Shown piece after piece: positions 1 through 8,766 of a DNA stretch of 25,711 nt (position 1 is the first letter of the stretch; each line of letters opens with the position of its first letter). The translations under genes and the position numbers were made by a program. The notes beneath the pieces are model-generated. The model searched no databases and had not been told where the DNA came from. It was given only the letters and a program-made list of their open reading frames with translations. The DNA is taken from the NCBI GenBank assembly GCA_964492495.1, contig CAZBKJ010000019.1, positions 1-25,711 of the forward strand, in the 5' to 3' direction. Source of the stretch: CAZBKJ01 sp964492495 (GTDB taxonomy: Bacteria; Patescibacteriota; Microgenomatia; UBA1400; UBA12028).

Positions 1-834
1 ATGGGGTCATCACTTGATAGTCCAGGGCCAATGGGAAAGACTGTCGAAGACTGTGCGATTCTGCTTAATCACATCGCAGGACATGACCCGTACGATGGAA
101 CGTCCTCCTCACAAAAAACTCCTGATTTCACGAAGGCTCTTTCACAAGATCTCAAAGGAAAAAGGATTGGGATCACCTACATCGATCATGAAAAACTCAA
201 AGGCACACGAGCAGCCAAGGCTTTAGAAAATGCAGCAAAAGTATTTGAAAAACTTGGCGCGATTGTGGATGTGATTGAGCTTAGCGAAACATTGGAAAAA
301 GGAAAAATCCTTTCCCCCGATCTTGCGATCGCTGTCTATACAGTCGTTCAGCGATCCGAGGTGAGTAGCAACCTCGCTCGCTTTGATGGCATTCGTTTTG
401 GACAAGACAGGTCACACTTTGGTGCAGAAGCAAAACGACGAATGATGCTTGGAACCTTTACCCTCTCCAAAGGCTATGCAGACAAATACTACGTCAAAGC
501 CCAGCAGGTACGAACCATGTATCTACAAAACTACGCTGATCTTTTTTCGTCGTATGACATGTTGATCTCACCATCATCACCAGGCTTTGCACAAAAACTT
601 GGAGCAAGTGCGGATAACCCGATGTTTGGTGAACTTGAAGATATGTTGATGGAACCGAGCTCAATATCAGGAATTTGTGGAATCAATGTACCAATGGATT
701 GGGATGAACAAACAAATCTGTATTTGGGTCTCAATATCGTGGCTCCTATGTGGCAAGAAGAACGAGTGATCACTGCCGGACATTTGTTTGAACAAGAAAC
801 TGACTGGAATCACTGGAGAAAATTACAAAAATAA
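1..834 (+). CDS. gatA: Glu-tRNA(Gln)/Asp-tRNA(Asn) amidotransferase subunit A, C-terminal part (5' end outside window)
   Basis: GatA is the amidase subunit of GatCAB, which converts misacylated Glu-tRNA(Gln) or Asp-tRNA(Asn) to the amidated form in the cytoplasm. The frame is open from base 1, and the first residues (SSLDSPGPMGKTVEDCA) match the conserved GatA stretch that follows the catalytic Ser-cisSer-Lys region. The GGSSGGS nucleophile motif is therefore upstream of the window and the ATG at base 1 is an internal Met. The family's conserved AGHDPYDGTSS follows at about residues 26-37, and the C-terminal part (NVPMDWDEQTNLYLGLNIVAP, near residue 225-245) is GatA-like. The gene ends with TAA at 832-834 and is followed 49 nt later by gatB, the usual partner. 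No gatC is visible here. The identification is secure from sequence and neighbour. Confidence 0.95.
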   Translation: MGSSLDSPGPMGKTVEDCAILLNHIAGHDPYDGTSSSQKTPDFTKALSQDLKGKRIGITYIDHEKLKGTRAAKALENAAKVFEKLGAIVDVIELSETLEKGKILSPDLAIAVYTVVQRSEVSSNLARFDGIRFGQDRSHFGAEAKRRMMLGTFTLSKGYADKYYVKAQQVRTMYLQNYADLFSSYDMLISPSSPGFAQKLGASADNPMFGELEDMLMEPSSISGICGINVPMDWDEQTNLYLGLNIVAPMWQEERVITAGHLFEQETDWNHWRKLQK

Positions 835-851
835 TAGACTTTATTATCTGG

Positions 852-871
852 ATCCCTGCCTTCGCAGGGAT
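852..871. repeat. REP-like perfect hairpin between gatA and gatB
   Basis: ATCCCTGC (852-859), loop CTTC (860-863), GCAGGGAT (864-871) form a perfect 8-bp stem. The context (TCTGGATCCCTGCCTTCGCAGGGATGAC) closely resembles the dispersed short palindromes with a CCTTCG centre and GGATGACA tail seen in many bacterial genomes. No T-tract follows, so it is a poor intrinsic terminator. It is the only copy in this window. Confidence 0.7.
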
Positions 872-877
872 GACAAT
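872..877 (+). promoter_or_regulatory. possible -10 box for leaderless gatB, at edge of the hairpin
   Basis: GACAAT ends 7 nt before the gatB ATG (884), the spacing seen upstream of several other genes here, and no Shine-Dalgarno lies between. The hexamer overlaps the GATGACA tail of the REP-like palindrome. It has G instead of T at position 1, so this is a weak call. Confidence 0.25.
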
Positions 878-883
878 CCACTT

Positions 884-2209
884 ATGTCATCACCATATAC
901 ACCAGTTGTCGGTATCGAAATCCACGTAGAACTCAAAACCAAGAGTAAAATGTTTTGTGGCTGTGTCAACGATCCGTTTGGAGCAGAGAAGCCAAACATC
1001 TATACATGTCCTGTGTGTCTAGGTATGCCAGGTGCGCTACCAGTTGCCAACAAAACTGCAATTGACTGGACGATGAAGATCGGTCTGGCTCTTGGATGTG
1101 AAATCGCGCTTTTCTCGAAGTTTGACCGCAAGCATTACTTCTATCCTGATCTTCCCAAAGGCTATCAGATCAGTCAGTATGATCAGCCACTGTGCGTCAA
1201 TGGACTTGTTAAAACTGAGTTTGGCGATGTGCGTATCACTCGCGTTCACCTAGAAGAGGACACCGGAAAACTTGTTCACCAAGAAGTTGATGGGAAAAAA
1301 GTCTCACTTGTGGATTTCAACCGAAGTAGCGTGCCACTGGTAGAGATCGTCACTGAGCCTGATATCAAAAGTGCGCTACAGGCGAAAGCCTTTACCAAAA
1401 AAATCCATCAGCTCATAAAATACTTGGATGTAAGCCTTGCGGACATGGAAAAAGGTTCCATGCGGCTTGAGGCCAATATCAGCGTGCAGACAAAGGAAGA
1501 GAATGAAAAAAATGAGCTTCCACCATACAAAGTTGAAGTAAAAAACCTCAACTCCTTTCGCTACATTGAACATGCCATTACCTATGAAGTGAAACGCCAA
1601 TCGGATCTGCGTGAAAATGGTGAAATACCTACGCAGGAAACACGAGGCTGGAATGAAGTAAAAGGACAGACATTTTCTCAGCGAAGCAAAGAATCTGCCG
1701 AAGACTATCGATATTTCCCAGATCCAGATCTGCCACCAATGCGATTTACCGCAGAACATATAGAGAGTATCAAACAAAGTTTACCAATCCTTCCAGATGA
1801 GCAAATAGAAGAGTTTGAGAAACTAGGAATAAAGCCAAGTGAGGCACAGATCTTGTCTGAGGATCCAGCAAACAGGGAAGTCATAGCTCAAATATTTGCG
1901 GAAGGAAAAAAGAGAAAACTCGATCCACTCAAAGTCATTACCCAGTGGATAAATAAAAAAATCACCCTTGAAACGACCGTTGGAAATCTCTTTGAGCAAT
2001 CACAGAAACTCACCCAAACTGATTCTGTGTCAGATGATAAGTTGCAGACTGCAATCGATGAAGTCATTACGGACAATGAAAAGGCTGTGACAGACTATAA
2101 AGCAGGGAAAGTACAAGTGATTGGTTTCTTGATCGGGATGGTGAAAAAGAAGATTGGGAATGTCGAGACAACACTGATCAAAGAGGCATTGACCCAAGCA
2201 CTTCAATAA
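884..2209 (+). CDS. gatB: Glu-tRNA(Gln)/Asp-tRNA(Asn) amidotransferase subunit B
   Basis: GatB carries the kinase/tRNA-recognition part of GatCAB: it activates the misacylated tRNA with ATP and receives ammonia from GatA. The N-terminus (PVVGIEIHVELKTKSKMFCGC) is diagnostic. The zinc-site cysteines are at residues 25, 27, 42 and 45, and a YqeY-like tail domain occupies about the last 140 residues. I chose the ATG at 884 (441 aa) because homology begins at SSPYTPVVGIE. An in-frame upstream ATG at 788 would lie inside gatA and run through the REP-like hairpin. The product is slightly shorter than the usual ~475 aa. The upstream -10-like element at 872 suggests it may also be transcribed independently of gatA. 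Confidence 0.96.
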   Translation: MSSPYTPVVGIEIHVELKTKSKMFCGCVNDPFGAEKPNIYTCPVCLGMPGALPVANKTAIDWTMKIGLALGCEIALFSKFDRKHYFYPDLPKGYQISQYDQPLCVNGLVKTEFGDVRITRVHLEEDTGKLVHQEVDGKKVSLVDFNRSSVPLVEIVTEPDIKSALQAKAFTKKIHQLIKYLDVSLADMEKGSMRLEANISVQTKEENEKNELPPYKVEVKNLNSFRYIEHAITYEVKRQSDLRENGEIPTQETRGWNEVKGQTFSQRSKESAEDYRYFPDPDLPPMRFTAEHIESIKQSLPILPDEQIEEFEKLGIKPSEAQILSEDPANREVIAQIFAEGKKRKLDPLKVITQWINKKITLETTVGNLFEQSQKLTQTDSVSDDKLQTAIDEVITDNEKAVTDYKAGKVQVIGFLIGMVKKKIGNVETTLIKEALTQALQ

Positions 2210-2238
2210 ACTTCATGTTCCAGGTTTGACCAGAAGAG

Positions 2239-2244
2239 TACAAT
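2239..2244 (+). promoter_or_regulatory. -10 box (TACAAT) directly upstream of the 964-aa gene
   Basis: TACAAT ends 8 nt before the GTG start at 2252. There is no Shine-Dalgarno between them, which fits a leaderless transcript. No convincing -35 box is seen. Confidence 0.4.
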
Positions 2245-2251
2245 ACTTGAT

Positions 2252-5146
2252 GTGTCTACACGAGAAACCCCTCCAATCCCTAGTGTGTTACGTGAGTTCA
2301 TTGCGCAGCGAATAGATCCTGAACAAACGCGACAAAATAAAGAAATGTCCGATGCACTCTGTTCAGAGCTCATGAAGGGCAGAGAACTTCATGTAGTCGA
2401 TGACTCTATACACACAGAAAATATCACAACTGCACTCGAGCTACGTGCTGAGATTCCACTTTTACTACAGAGAATAAACAGCCAACCGGAACGAAAATTG
2501 GCAACTCCAGTAACAGAACAATTGCTGGTGTATTCCGGAGGTGAAGGGTTACCGTACAAAATTGCTGTCGTGGAAGACGGAATAACTTTGGCTTCTCTTA
2601 TTCTTGTTCCGGTAGAGAAGGTTAAGGTTCAAACAGAAGTCCCACTACCAAAAGAAACAGAGGCAGAACTTTTTTTGCAGGAACATGGACAGGAAACAAT
2701 TTGGAAAGAAAATGAATTGCGCATGCTCCTTTCAAATGGATATGATTTCCTTCTTACGAAGACAAATGGAGAAAAGAAATCCCTGTGCTCTGCAGAAGAG
2801 TTTGATGCAGAAATACGACAAATAGAGCAAGACCTACAAGCGACAGACGAAAGCCTGGCGTTTATCAGATACTGGGTACTAGACCAACTCAATGTTGCGG
2901 TATTTGATACAACAACTGGAGAGAGAGTACATACGCTGATAGTGGCGAGGTTGGAACGATTTGAAAAACAAATTGAGGGAACAGTTGAAGAAGGTGCTGT
3001 TCATCTGACGGGACGCTCAGCGCGCTACCTCTACGATCTTATCTATTTTGCAGATACGGTAACTTCACTACCTGATTTTCCTATTGATGAACCAACAAAG
3101 CGAGCACTGCATCGCTCACAGAACTCTTTAAGGCATGCCAAAGGAGAAAAGGATAGTACCTTTTATCCTTATGCAATTTCACTTAAACGATCTGCAGATG
3201 CTGACATCTTGACGATTAATGAGACTGCGTATATCTATCATTCATCACCAAACTCAGAAAACTTTGGATTTGAAGGGGATGTTCCTGGATGGTTGCCTAG
3301 CGTGTACTCGCTACTTCTTGAGATCGATACAGTTAAGCCTTTTTTGAATCAGCAATTCCTCGCACAAATTCATGCATATATTTCCAAGCAAGAGGACGAT
3401 CGCAAACAAGAGGAAGAAACTCAGTCTATAGAATCAGCAGGTCAAATAGAGGAATTACCACAAGAAGTTGAATCAGCATCTGAAATCACTCCAGCAAAAA
3501 CGCATGAAGAAATACCTGAGGTTGAAAAAGAACCTGAAGTTGTCAAGCAACCAACTTGGCACCAATTCAGTGCAAACTCACTTAAGCATGCTGCACATCA
3601 TTTGATGATCTCTCCTGATGGCCAATACGCTCTTATCACAAAAGGAGCAAAAGACAGAACGCATCAAATTGAACGATTCGTCGCTAACTACAGTTCTTCA
3701 CTCGCAAAAGGAGAAGGTGGCGTCTATACCCAGATCATAGAGACAGAGAAGGGATATGAAATTTCTCTTTTTGAAAAAAAGAAGGTGTTTACAGAAAAGT
3801 CAGGCTTACGTGCAAGGATTACGCTTGCAAACAGAAGAGCACGACGCAACAATAATCCTGAATTTTACGCAGAAATTCCTGGTGATGATCTGTTACCCCC
3901 CGACCAACACCTCCAAATTGAAACAATTTCCAACGAAGACTTGGAAAACCTTACTTCAACCATCAACCAAATTCGCACACAAAAGAATAGTGAACTACAA
4001 AACGTCAAAGGCTATGCCTATGCAATCATTCAAAAGAAATTTGAACAGATGTGGAAGGTACGACGCGGTGCAAATGAAGACGAAGAAGTTGCGGTGACGT
4101 TTTCTGCTATAAAGGAGGCGTTGAATCAACAAAGGGACGATGCAATCGCAGGAGATCTTTCATTTTGGTACATCCCTGAATTTCTGTTTGATGACACTGA
4201 TCATGCGTCAAAGAGAGAAAAGATCAAACTTCTAAGTGCCCTGGATGATTGCTTTACTGAAGCAATCGAAAAAGCTGTCAAACAACGACAAGAAGAACTT
4301 CTTGTCCCTGAAGTACGAAAAGCGTTTGTTTTGTCCATGTCCGAAAAAGAACTCGAAGCTGTTTCTGATTCGGTTACAACGCTTATTGGGAAAAATCCGG
4401 AAGTTTCAAAACACATTCTTTCGCTTCTCACGCCACAGTTTGTTTCCGACATTGTTGAGATTGGTCTTATTACTCAGTATGAACTCGTCAGCACCCAGAA
4501 ACCTTTTGAAACTGCACGTATTCTCATGGGTAGAATTGAACGGCTTCTTTTTTCAGTCGGACAGATTACGGAACAAAACATCGAAACTCACGCGACGTTC
4601 AAAAGATACTACGGGCATAACGAAGATAAGTTTCACACAATGCTTCAACAAGAAATTGGAGAACGGATACCGTGGTCACAGCTCACCATTGCTCCCGAGA
4701 TCATCGCGCAAATCCTTCAAAAAAGGAATACTGCTGTTTCTACCATTGAATCTCTGTATGAGGATGATGAGGAGGAAATAGAAAGCCTTGTACTAGACTT
4801 GGGCGATAAGTTGATTGCTTCTCATATCATTCAGATAGCATCTCTAATTGAGCTACATGCAGAGTTACAAACAAAACTACTCTCTGCTGACAAGAGTCTG
4901 AATGGACAACGACATGAACTGTCTTTATTGATCATGACAAATGTGCTTAAAATTTTGTTGGATCGTCTTACAAATCTTCACCTCGATTCATTTCGTCAAA
5001 CTGACGAAACGGTTCTGCTTTTTTCCAAAGACATCAATGCATATATCTATGAAGCTGAAGTAAAACAAGAAGACGAAGATGACGACGCTGCAGAAGAAGT
5101 GGAAGAAGAATCCAACGATACAGAAGAAGAAGCTTTTACCTGGTAA
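2252..5146 (+). CDS. unrecognised large soluble protein with acidic C-terminal tail
   Basis: I do not recognise this 964-residue protein. It has no signal peptide, no evident membrane segment and no catalytic motif I can name. The GTG at 2252 (encoded start VSTRETPP) follows a TACAAT box by 8 nt. The sequence is mostly charged helical. A Glu/Pro-rich linker (about residues 385-430, IESAGQ...PEVEKEPEVV) splits it in two. The segment just before the first half's middle (around 165-235, LLSNGYDFLLTK...) and the one after the linker (around 452-515, MISPDGQYALITKG...) share a similar opening, suggesting a weak internal duplication. The last ~30 residues are almost all Asp/Glu (KQEDEDDDAAEEVEEESND). 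It lies between gatB and dnaE, 51 nt before dnaE, which has its own promoter-like box. Function unknown; the ORF's length and codon continuity make it real. Confidence 0.85.
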   Translation: MSTRETPPIPSVLREFIAQRIDPEQTRQNKEMSDALCSELMKGRELHVVDDSIHTENITTALELRAEIPLLLQRINSQPERKLATPVTEQLLVYSGGEGLPYKIAVVEDGITLASLILVPVEKVKVQTEVPLPKETEAELFLQEHGQETIWKENELRMLLSNGYDFLLTKTNGEKKSLCSAEEFDAEIRQIEQDLQATDESLAFIRYWVLDQLNVAVFDTTTGERVHTLIVARLERFEKQIEGTVEEGAVHLTGRSARYLYDLIYFADTVTSLPDFPIDEPTKRALHRSQNSLRHAKGEKDSTFYPYAISLKRSADADILTINETAYIYHSSPNSENFGFEGDVPGWLPSVYSLLLEIDTVKPFLNQQFLAQIHAYISKQEDDRKQEEETQSIESAGQIEELPQEVESASEITPAKTHEEIPEVEKEPEVVKQPTWHQFSANSLKHAAHHLMISPDGQYALITKGAKDRTHQIERFVANYSSSLAKGEGGVYTQIIETEKGYEISLFEKKKVFTEKSGLRARITLANRRARRNNNPEFYAEIPGDDLLPPDQHLQIETISNEDLENLTSTINQIRTQKNSELQNVKGYAYAIIQKKFEQMWKVRRGANEDEEVAVTFSAIKEALNQQRDDAIAGDLSFWYIPEFLFDDTDHASKREKIKLLSALDDCFTEAIEKAVKQRQEELLVPEVRKAFVLSMSEKELEAVSDSVTTLIGKNPEVSKHILSLLTPQFVSDIVEIGLITQYELVSTQKPFETARILMGRIERLLFSVGQITEQNIETHATFKRYYGHNEDKFHTMLQQEIGERIPWSQLTIAPEIIAQILQKRNTAVSTIESLYEDDEEEIESLVLDLGDKLIASHIIQIASLIELHAELQTKLLSADKSLNGQRHELSLLIMTNVLKILLDRLTNLHLDSFRQTDETVLLFSKDINAYIYEAEVKQEDEDDDAAEEVEEESNDTEEEAFTW

Positions 5147-5185
5147 TGCTCTCAGGCTCTTCTTCTCATTTTCGCCTCTTTCCCG

Positions 5186-5191
5186 TACTAT
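5186..5191 (+). promoter_or_regulatory. -10 box (TACTAT) directly upstream of dnaE
   Basis: TACTAT ends 7 nt before the dnaE ATG at 5198, so transcription would start at or next to the A of the start codon. The intervening ACCCAC has no Shine-Dalgarno character. Confidence 0.5.
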
Positions 5192-5197
5192 ACCCAC

Positions 5198-8100
5198 ATG
5201 GGTTCATTTGTTCACCTGCATAACCATACTGAATTTTCGCTTCTTGACGGACTTTCAAAGATTCCTGACTTGCTAGAGAAAGCACACGACCTTGGACAGG
5301 AAGCGCTCGCGATCACCGATCACGGGGTGATGTATGGTGCGGTTCACTTTTATAACAAGGCTCGCGAAAAAGGAATCAAACCTATCATCGGTCTTGAAGG
5401 GTACATGTCTGCAGGAAGCATGGAAGAAAAACAAAGTAAACCAGGGTCTGATCAATTTCATATCCTGTTACTTGCAAAAAACTATGCAGGCTACAAAAAT
5501 TTATTAAAGCTGACATCTGAAGCACATTTGCGTGGATTTTCCTACAAACCTCGTTTTGATTTTGAAACACTTTCCAAATACCATGAGGGACTCATTGTCA
5601 CTTCAGGATGCCTTGCAAGTCGATTTAGTAAACTGTTGATGGCTGATCAACGAGAAGAATGTATCAAAGAAATTCAAAAATACCAGGCTTTATTTGGCGA
5701 AGATTTTTATATTGAAGTCCAGTCACATCCCGCAATCCCAGAAGTCACGAAGCACAGAGAAGAGATGATCAAGATTTCACGCGAACTTGGAATTCCACTC
5801 GTAGCCACCAATGATTCTCACTACGTCAACCCATCCGACAGCACAGCACAGGATGCGCTCATTTGTGTGGGAACCAGAAAACTTATCACCGATACTGATC
5901 GTATGAAGATGGTGGGTAATGATTTTTACCTAAAATCGAGTGAAGAGATGGAAGCTGAGTTTGCTGATATTCCCGATGCATTGGCAAATGCAGTCAAAAT
6001 TGCAGAAAAATGTACCCTGGAAATCCCCTTGGGAAAAGCACACTTCCCAATCTTTGAACTTCCAGAAGGCGAAACATCACGATCATATATCACAACACTG
6101 GCATTTGAACGTTTGGAAAAATACTATCCGGGGATTAGCGCCCATGCGAAGACAAATTATTTGAAGACCGATGTACAGGAAAACTCTTTGGAGGCTGTCG
6201 CAAAACGACTACAGTACGAGATTGAAGTCATTGACTCGAAAGGGTATCTTACCTACTTTTTGATTGTGCAAGATTTTGTGAACTGGGCAAAGAATAAAGG
6301 TATTTCTGTTGGTCCTGGTCGTGGAAGTGCCGCTGGATCTCTGCTGTCATTTGCACTCAATATCACTTCGATCGATCCACTGGTGCATAAGCTTCCGTTT
6401 GAGCGATTTATGAATCCAGAGCGAGAAAGTACGCCTGATATTGATATCGACTTTGCCGATAACAGGCGTGATGAAGTGATCGCATACGTCACGCAAAAAT
6501 ATGGAGAGAATAAAGTGGCGCAGATCATCACGTTTGGTCGCATGGAAAGTAAAGCTGCGGTGCGTGACATTGGTCGCGTCTTGGGACTGACATACACTGA
6601 TGTTGATCGGATCGCAAAGCTTATCCCAATCCCTGTTCAGGGACATGTTGTCCATATTCAGGATGCACTCAAATCTGTTCCGGAACTTCAAGCCTACTAC
6701 GGTCAGCCAAAGTACAAAGAGCTGTTGGACTTGGCGATGAAGGTTGAGAGTAACTCACGACATACCAGTGTGCATGCTGCCGGTGTTGTCATTGCTGATC
6801 TGCCACTGTCTGAGTACACGCCGATCCAAAAAGATAATAAGTCAGGGAAAATTGTCACGCAGTACGACATGAAAGTCTTGGATCTTAATATCTCACCACA
6901 AGCAATTGGTCTTATGAAGATGGACTTTCTTGGTCTTCGAAATTTATCAATCTTGGAAGAAGCAATTAGAGTGCTCAAACAAACGCAAGGAATCGATGTT
7001 GATCTTGCCACGATTCCACTTGATGATAAAAAAGTCTACAAGATGGTGTCATCGGGAGAAACCACTGGTGTCTTTCAGATGGAATCAGCTGGCATGAGAA
7101 AGCTTGCGAGAAACTTGAAACCCTCTGTATTCTCTGACCTTACCGCTATGGTCGCCTTGTATCGGCCTGGTCCTATGGCGCTGATCGATGACTTCGTTGC
7201 GGGAAAATCTGACCCAAAATCAATCAAGTATCCCCACAAAGACTTGGAGCCAGTTCTCAAAGACACCTACGGTGTGCTTTTGTATCAGGAACAAGTCTTG
7301 CAGGCTGCTAATGTCATGGCCGGGTACAGTCTGGGACAAGCAGATGAACTTCGACGAGCGATCGGAAAAAAGAAGATTGAGATCATGGTGAAAGAAAAAG
7401 AGAACTTCACCAAAGGTGCAAAAAAACTTGGCTACGATACCAAAACGATTGATACCGTTTGGGGCTTTATCGAAAAATTTGCGGGCTATGGATTTGGCCG
7501 AGCGCATAGTGCTGGGTATGCAATGATCGCGTACCAAACAGCATGGATGAAAGCCAACTACCCAACTGAATACATGTGTGCGGTGTTGTCGGTCGAAAGT
7601 GTATCGATGGGAGCAAATAGAGAAGAGAAAGTCTCCCAGGGAGTAGCGGACTGTCGGCGACTAGGAATCCAAGTACTTCCCCCAAACATCAATAAATCCC
7701 AGGAAAACTTTTCGATAGAAGAGGTGATAGAGGAAAAGAAAGCAGGTACGAGTAGCGAGGAACGAGAAAAAACACAGGCAGAGATAACAAAACCAACATC
7801 AGCAATCAGATTCTCCTTGTCTGCTATCAAAAATGTGGGAACGGCGGCGATCGAAAGTCTCATTGAAACCAGAAAAAATGGCCCCTACGTGTCATTTACG
7901 GATTTCCTCCAAAGAACTGATAGTCGGAAAGTAAATAAAAAAGTGCTTGAAAGTTTGATCAAGATCGGTGCTTTTGATGAGTTTTCCTCGCGCGCGACAT
8001 TACTTGAAAAACTTGAAGTGCTTCGAACCAAGCTTGCTGTCTCAAATGTCGGGATGGATGGACAAGAAGGACTCTTCACCTCAGTCGAAGCAACAAAAAC

Positions 8101-8755
8101 ACAAGCGGTTGATACCTTTGAGCAAATCCCAGAATACCCTCAGGGGGAACTCCTTTCGTTTGAAAAAGAGTTGTTTGGCTTTTATCTCACTCGCCACCCG
8201 ATGGCTGACGCTTTAGAAGAAGTCTCACAGTTTGTCTCGCACCGGATCAAAGAACTTGATATTGCGGTTCACGCCAATCAAAAAGTCACACTTGGTGGAT
8301 TTATCGCTTCTGTCAGACAAGTACTGACAAAAGTGAAACAAGAAGAAATGTGTTTTGGAACTCTTGATGATGGAACGGGGATTATGGAGTTTGTGTGTTT
8401 CCCTCGAACCTACGCAGAACACAAAAATTTGCTTCGCCAGGATGCGATCGTGCTCCTGAAAGGAACGCTGAGTAATCGAGATGATAAGCTTTCACTGCAA
8501 GTGGAGCGGGCGAGAGAGCCACAGATCATCATCCCGCAAGCTGCCCCTGAAGTCGGACAGACACTGACGATCCCAAGAGGAACCGGTGCAGAAAAACTCC
8601 AAGAAATTGGGAAGTACTTAAAATCTCGTCCTGGTGGAGATCAACTTTCTGTCGTTATTCCAAATAGTGTCCAAGACACAATCATGAAACTTCCGTATAC
8701 TGTTGCCTGGAATGAAGAGACAAAACAGAAAGTGAGTGAATTACTTTCGAAGTGA
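5198..8755 (+). CDS. dnaE: DNA polymerase III alpha subunit (replicative polymerase, DnaE type)
   Basis: This is the catalytic subunit of the replicative DNA polymerase, 1185 aa, a normal DnaE length. The N-terminal PHP domain opens with HLHNH (6-10) and TEFSLLDG. It keeps TDHG (40-43), the E of GLEGYM (67) and ND-SH (205-208), so its metal site looks intact and it could proofread. The polymerase core has VGPGRGSAAGS (371-381) and the catalytic PDIDIDF (413-419, Asp 414/416/418). The later conserved blocks FQMESAGM, YRPGPM, YGVLLYQEQV and FAGYGFGRAHSAGYA are all present. A helix-hairpin-helix region and an OB fold (about 1028-1110) follow. A Lys/Glu-rich insertion interrupts the chain at about 841-868 (bases 7718-7801). 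The start ATG follows a TACTAT box by 7 nt. The stop codon overlaps the next gene's promoter-like box. Confidence 0.97.
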   Translation: MGSFVHLHNHTEFSLLDGLSKIPDLLEKAHDLGQEALAITDHGVMYGAVHFYNKAREKGIKPIIGLEGYMSAGSMEEKQSKPGSDQFHILLLAKNYAGYKNLLKLTSEAHLRGFSYKPRFDFETLSKYHEGLIVTSGCLASRFSKLLMADQREECIKEIQKYQALFGEDFYIEVQSHPAIPEVTKHREEMIKISRELGIPLVATNDSHYVNPSDSTAQDALICVGTRKLITDTDRMKMVGNDFYLKSSEEMEAEFADIPDALANAVKIAEKCTLEIPLGKAHFPIFELPEGETSRSYITTLAFERLEKYYPGISAHAKTNYLKTDVQENSLEAVAKRLQYEIEVIDSKGYLTYFLIVQDFVNWAKNKGISVGPGRGSAAGSLLSFALNITSIDPLVHKLPFERFMNPERESTPDIDIDFADNRRDEVIAYVTQKYGENKVAQIITFGRMESKAAVRDIGRVLGLTYTDVDRIAKLIPIPVQGHVVHIQDALKSVPELQAYYGQPKYKELLDLAMKVESNSRHTSVHAAGVVIADLPLSEYTPIQKDNKSGKIVTQYDMKVLDLNISPQAIGLMKMDFLGLRNLSILEEAIRVLKQTQGIDVDLATIPLDDKKVYKMVSSGETTGVFQMESAGMRKLARNLKPSVFSDLTAMVALYRPGPMALIDDFVAGKSDPKSIKYPHKDLEPVLKDTYGVLLYQEQVLQAANVMAGYSLGQADELRRAIGKKKIEIMVKEKENFTKGAKKLGYDTKTIDTVWGFIEKFAGYGFGRAHSAGYAMIAYQTAWMKANYPTEYMCAVLSVESVSMGANREEKVSQGVADCRRLGIQVLPPNINKSQENFSIEEVIEEKKAGTSSEEREKTQAEITKPTSAIRFSLSAIKNVGTAAIESLIETRKNGPYVSFTDFLQRTDSRKVNKKVLESLIKIGAFDEFSSRATLLEKLEVLRTKLAVSNVGMDGQEGLFTSVEATKTQAVDTFEQIPEYPQGELLSFEKELFGFYLTRHPMADALEEVSQFVSHRIKELDIAVHANQKVTLGGFIASVRQVLTKVKQEEMCFGTLDDGTGIMEFVCFPRTYAEHKNLLRQDAIVLLKGTLSNRDDKLSLQVERAREPQIIIPQAAPEVGQTLTIPRGTGAEKLQEIGKYLKSRPGGDQLSVVIPNSVQDTIMKLPYTVAWNEETKQKVSELLSK

Positions 8756-8761
8756 TATACT
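8756..8761 (+). promoter_or_regulatory. -10 box (TATACT) directly upstream of pyrG
   Basis: TATACT begins on the base after the dnaE stop codon and ends 6 nt before the pyrG ATG at 8767; the overlapping TACTAT ends 4 nt before it. No Shine-Dalgarno is present. It predicts a leaderless pyrG transcript starting inside the tight dnaE-pyrG junction. Confidence 0.45.
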
Positions 8762-8766
8762 ATCGT

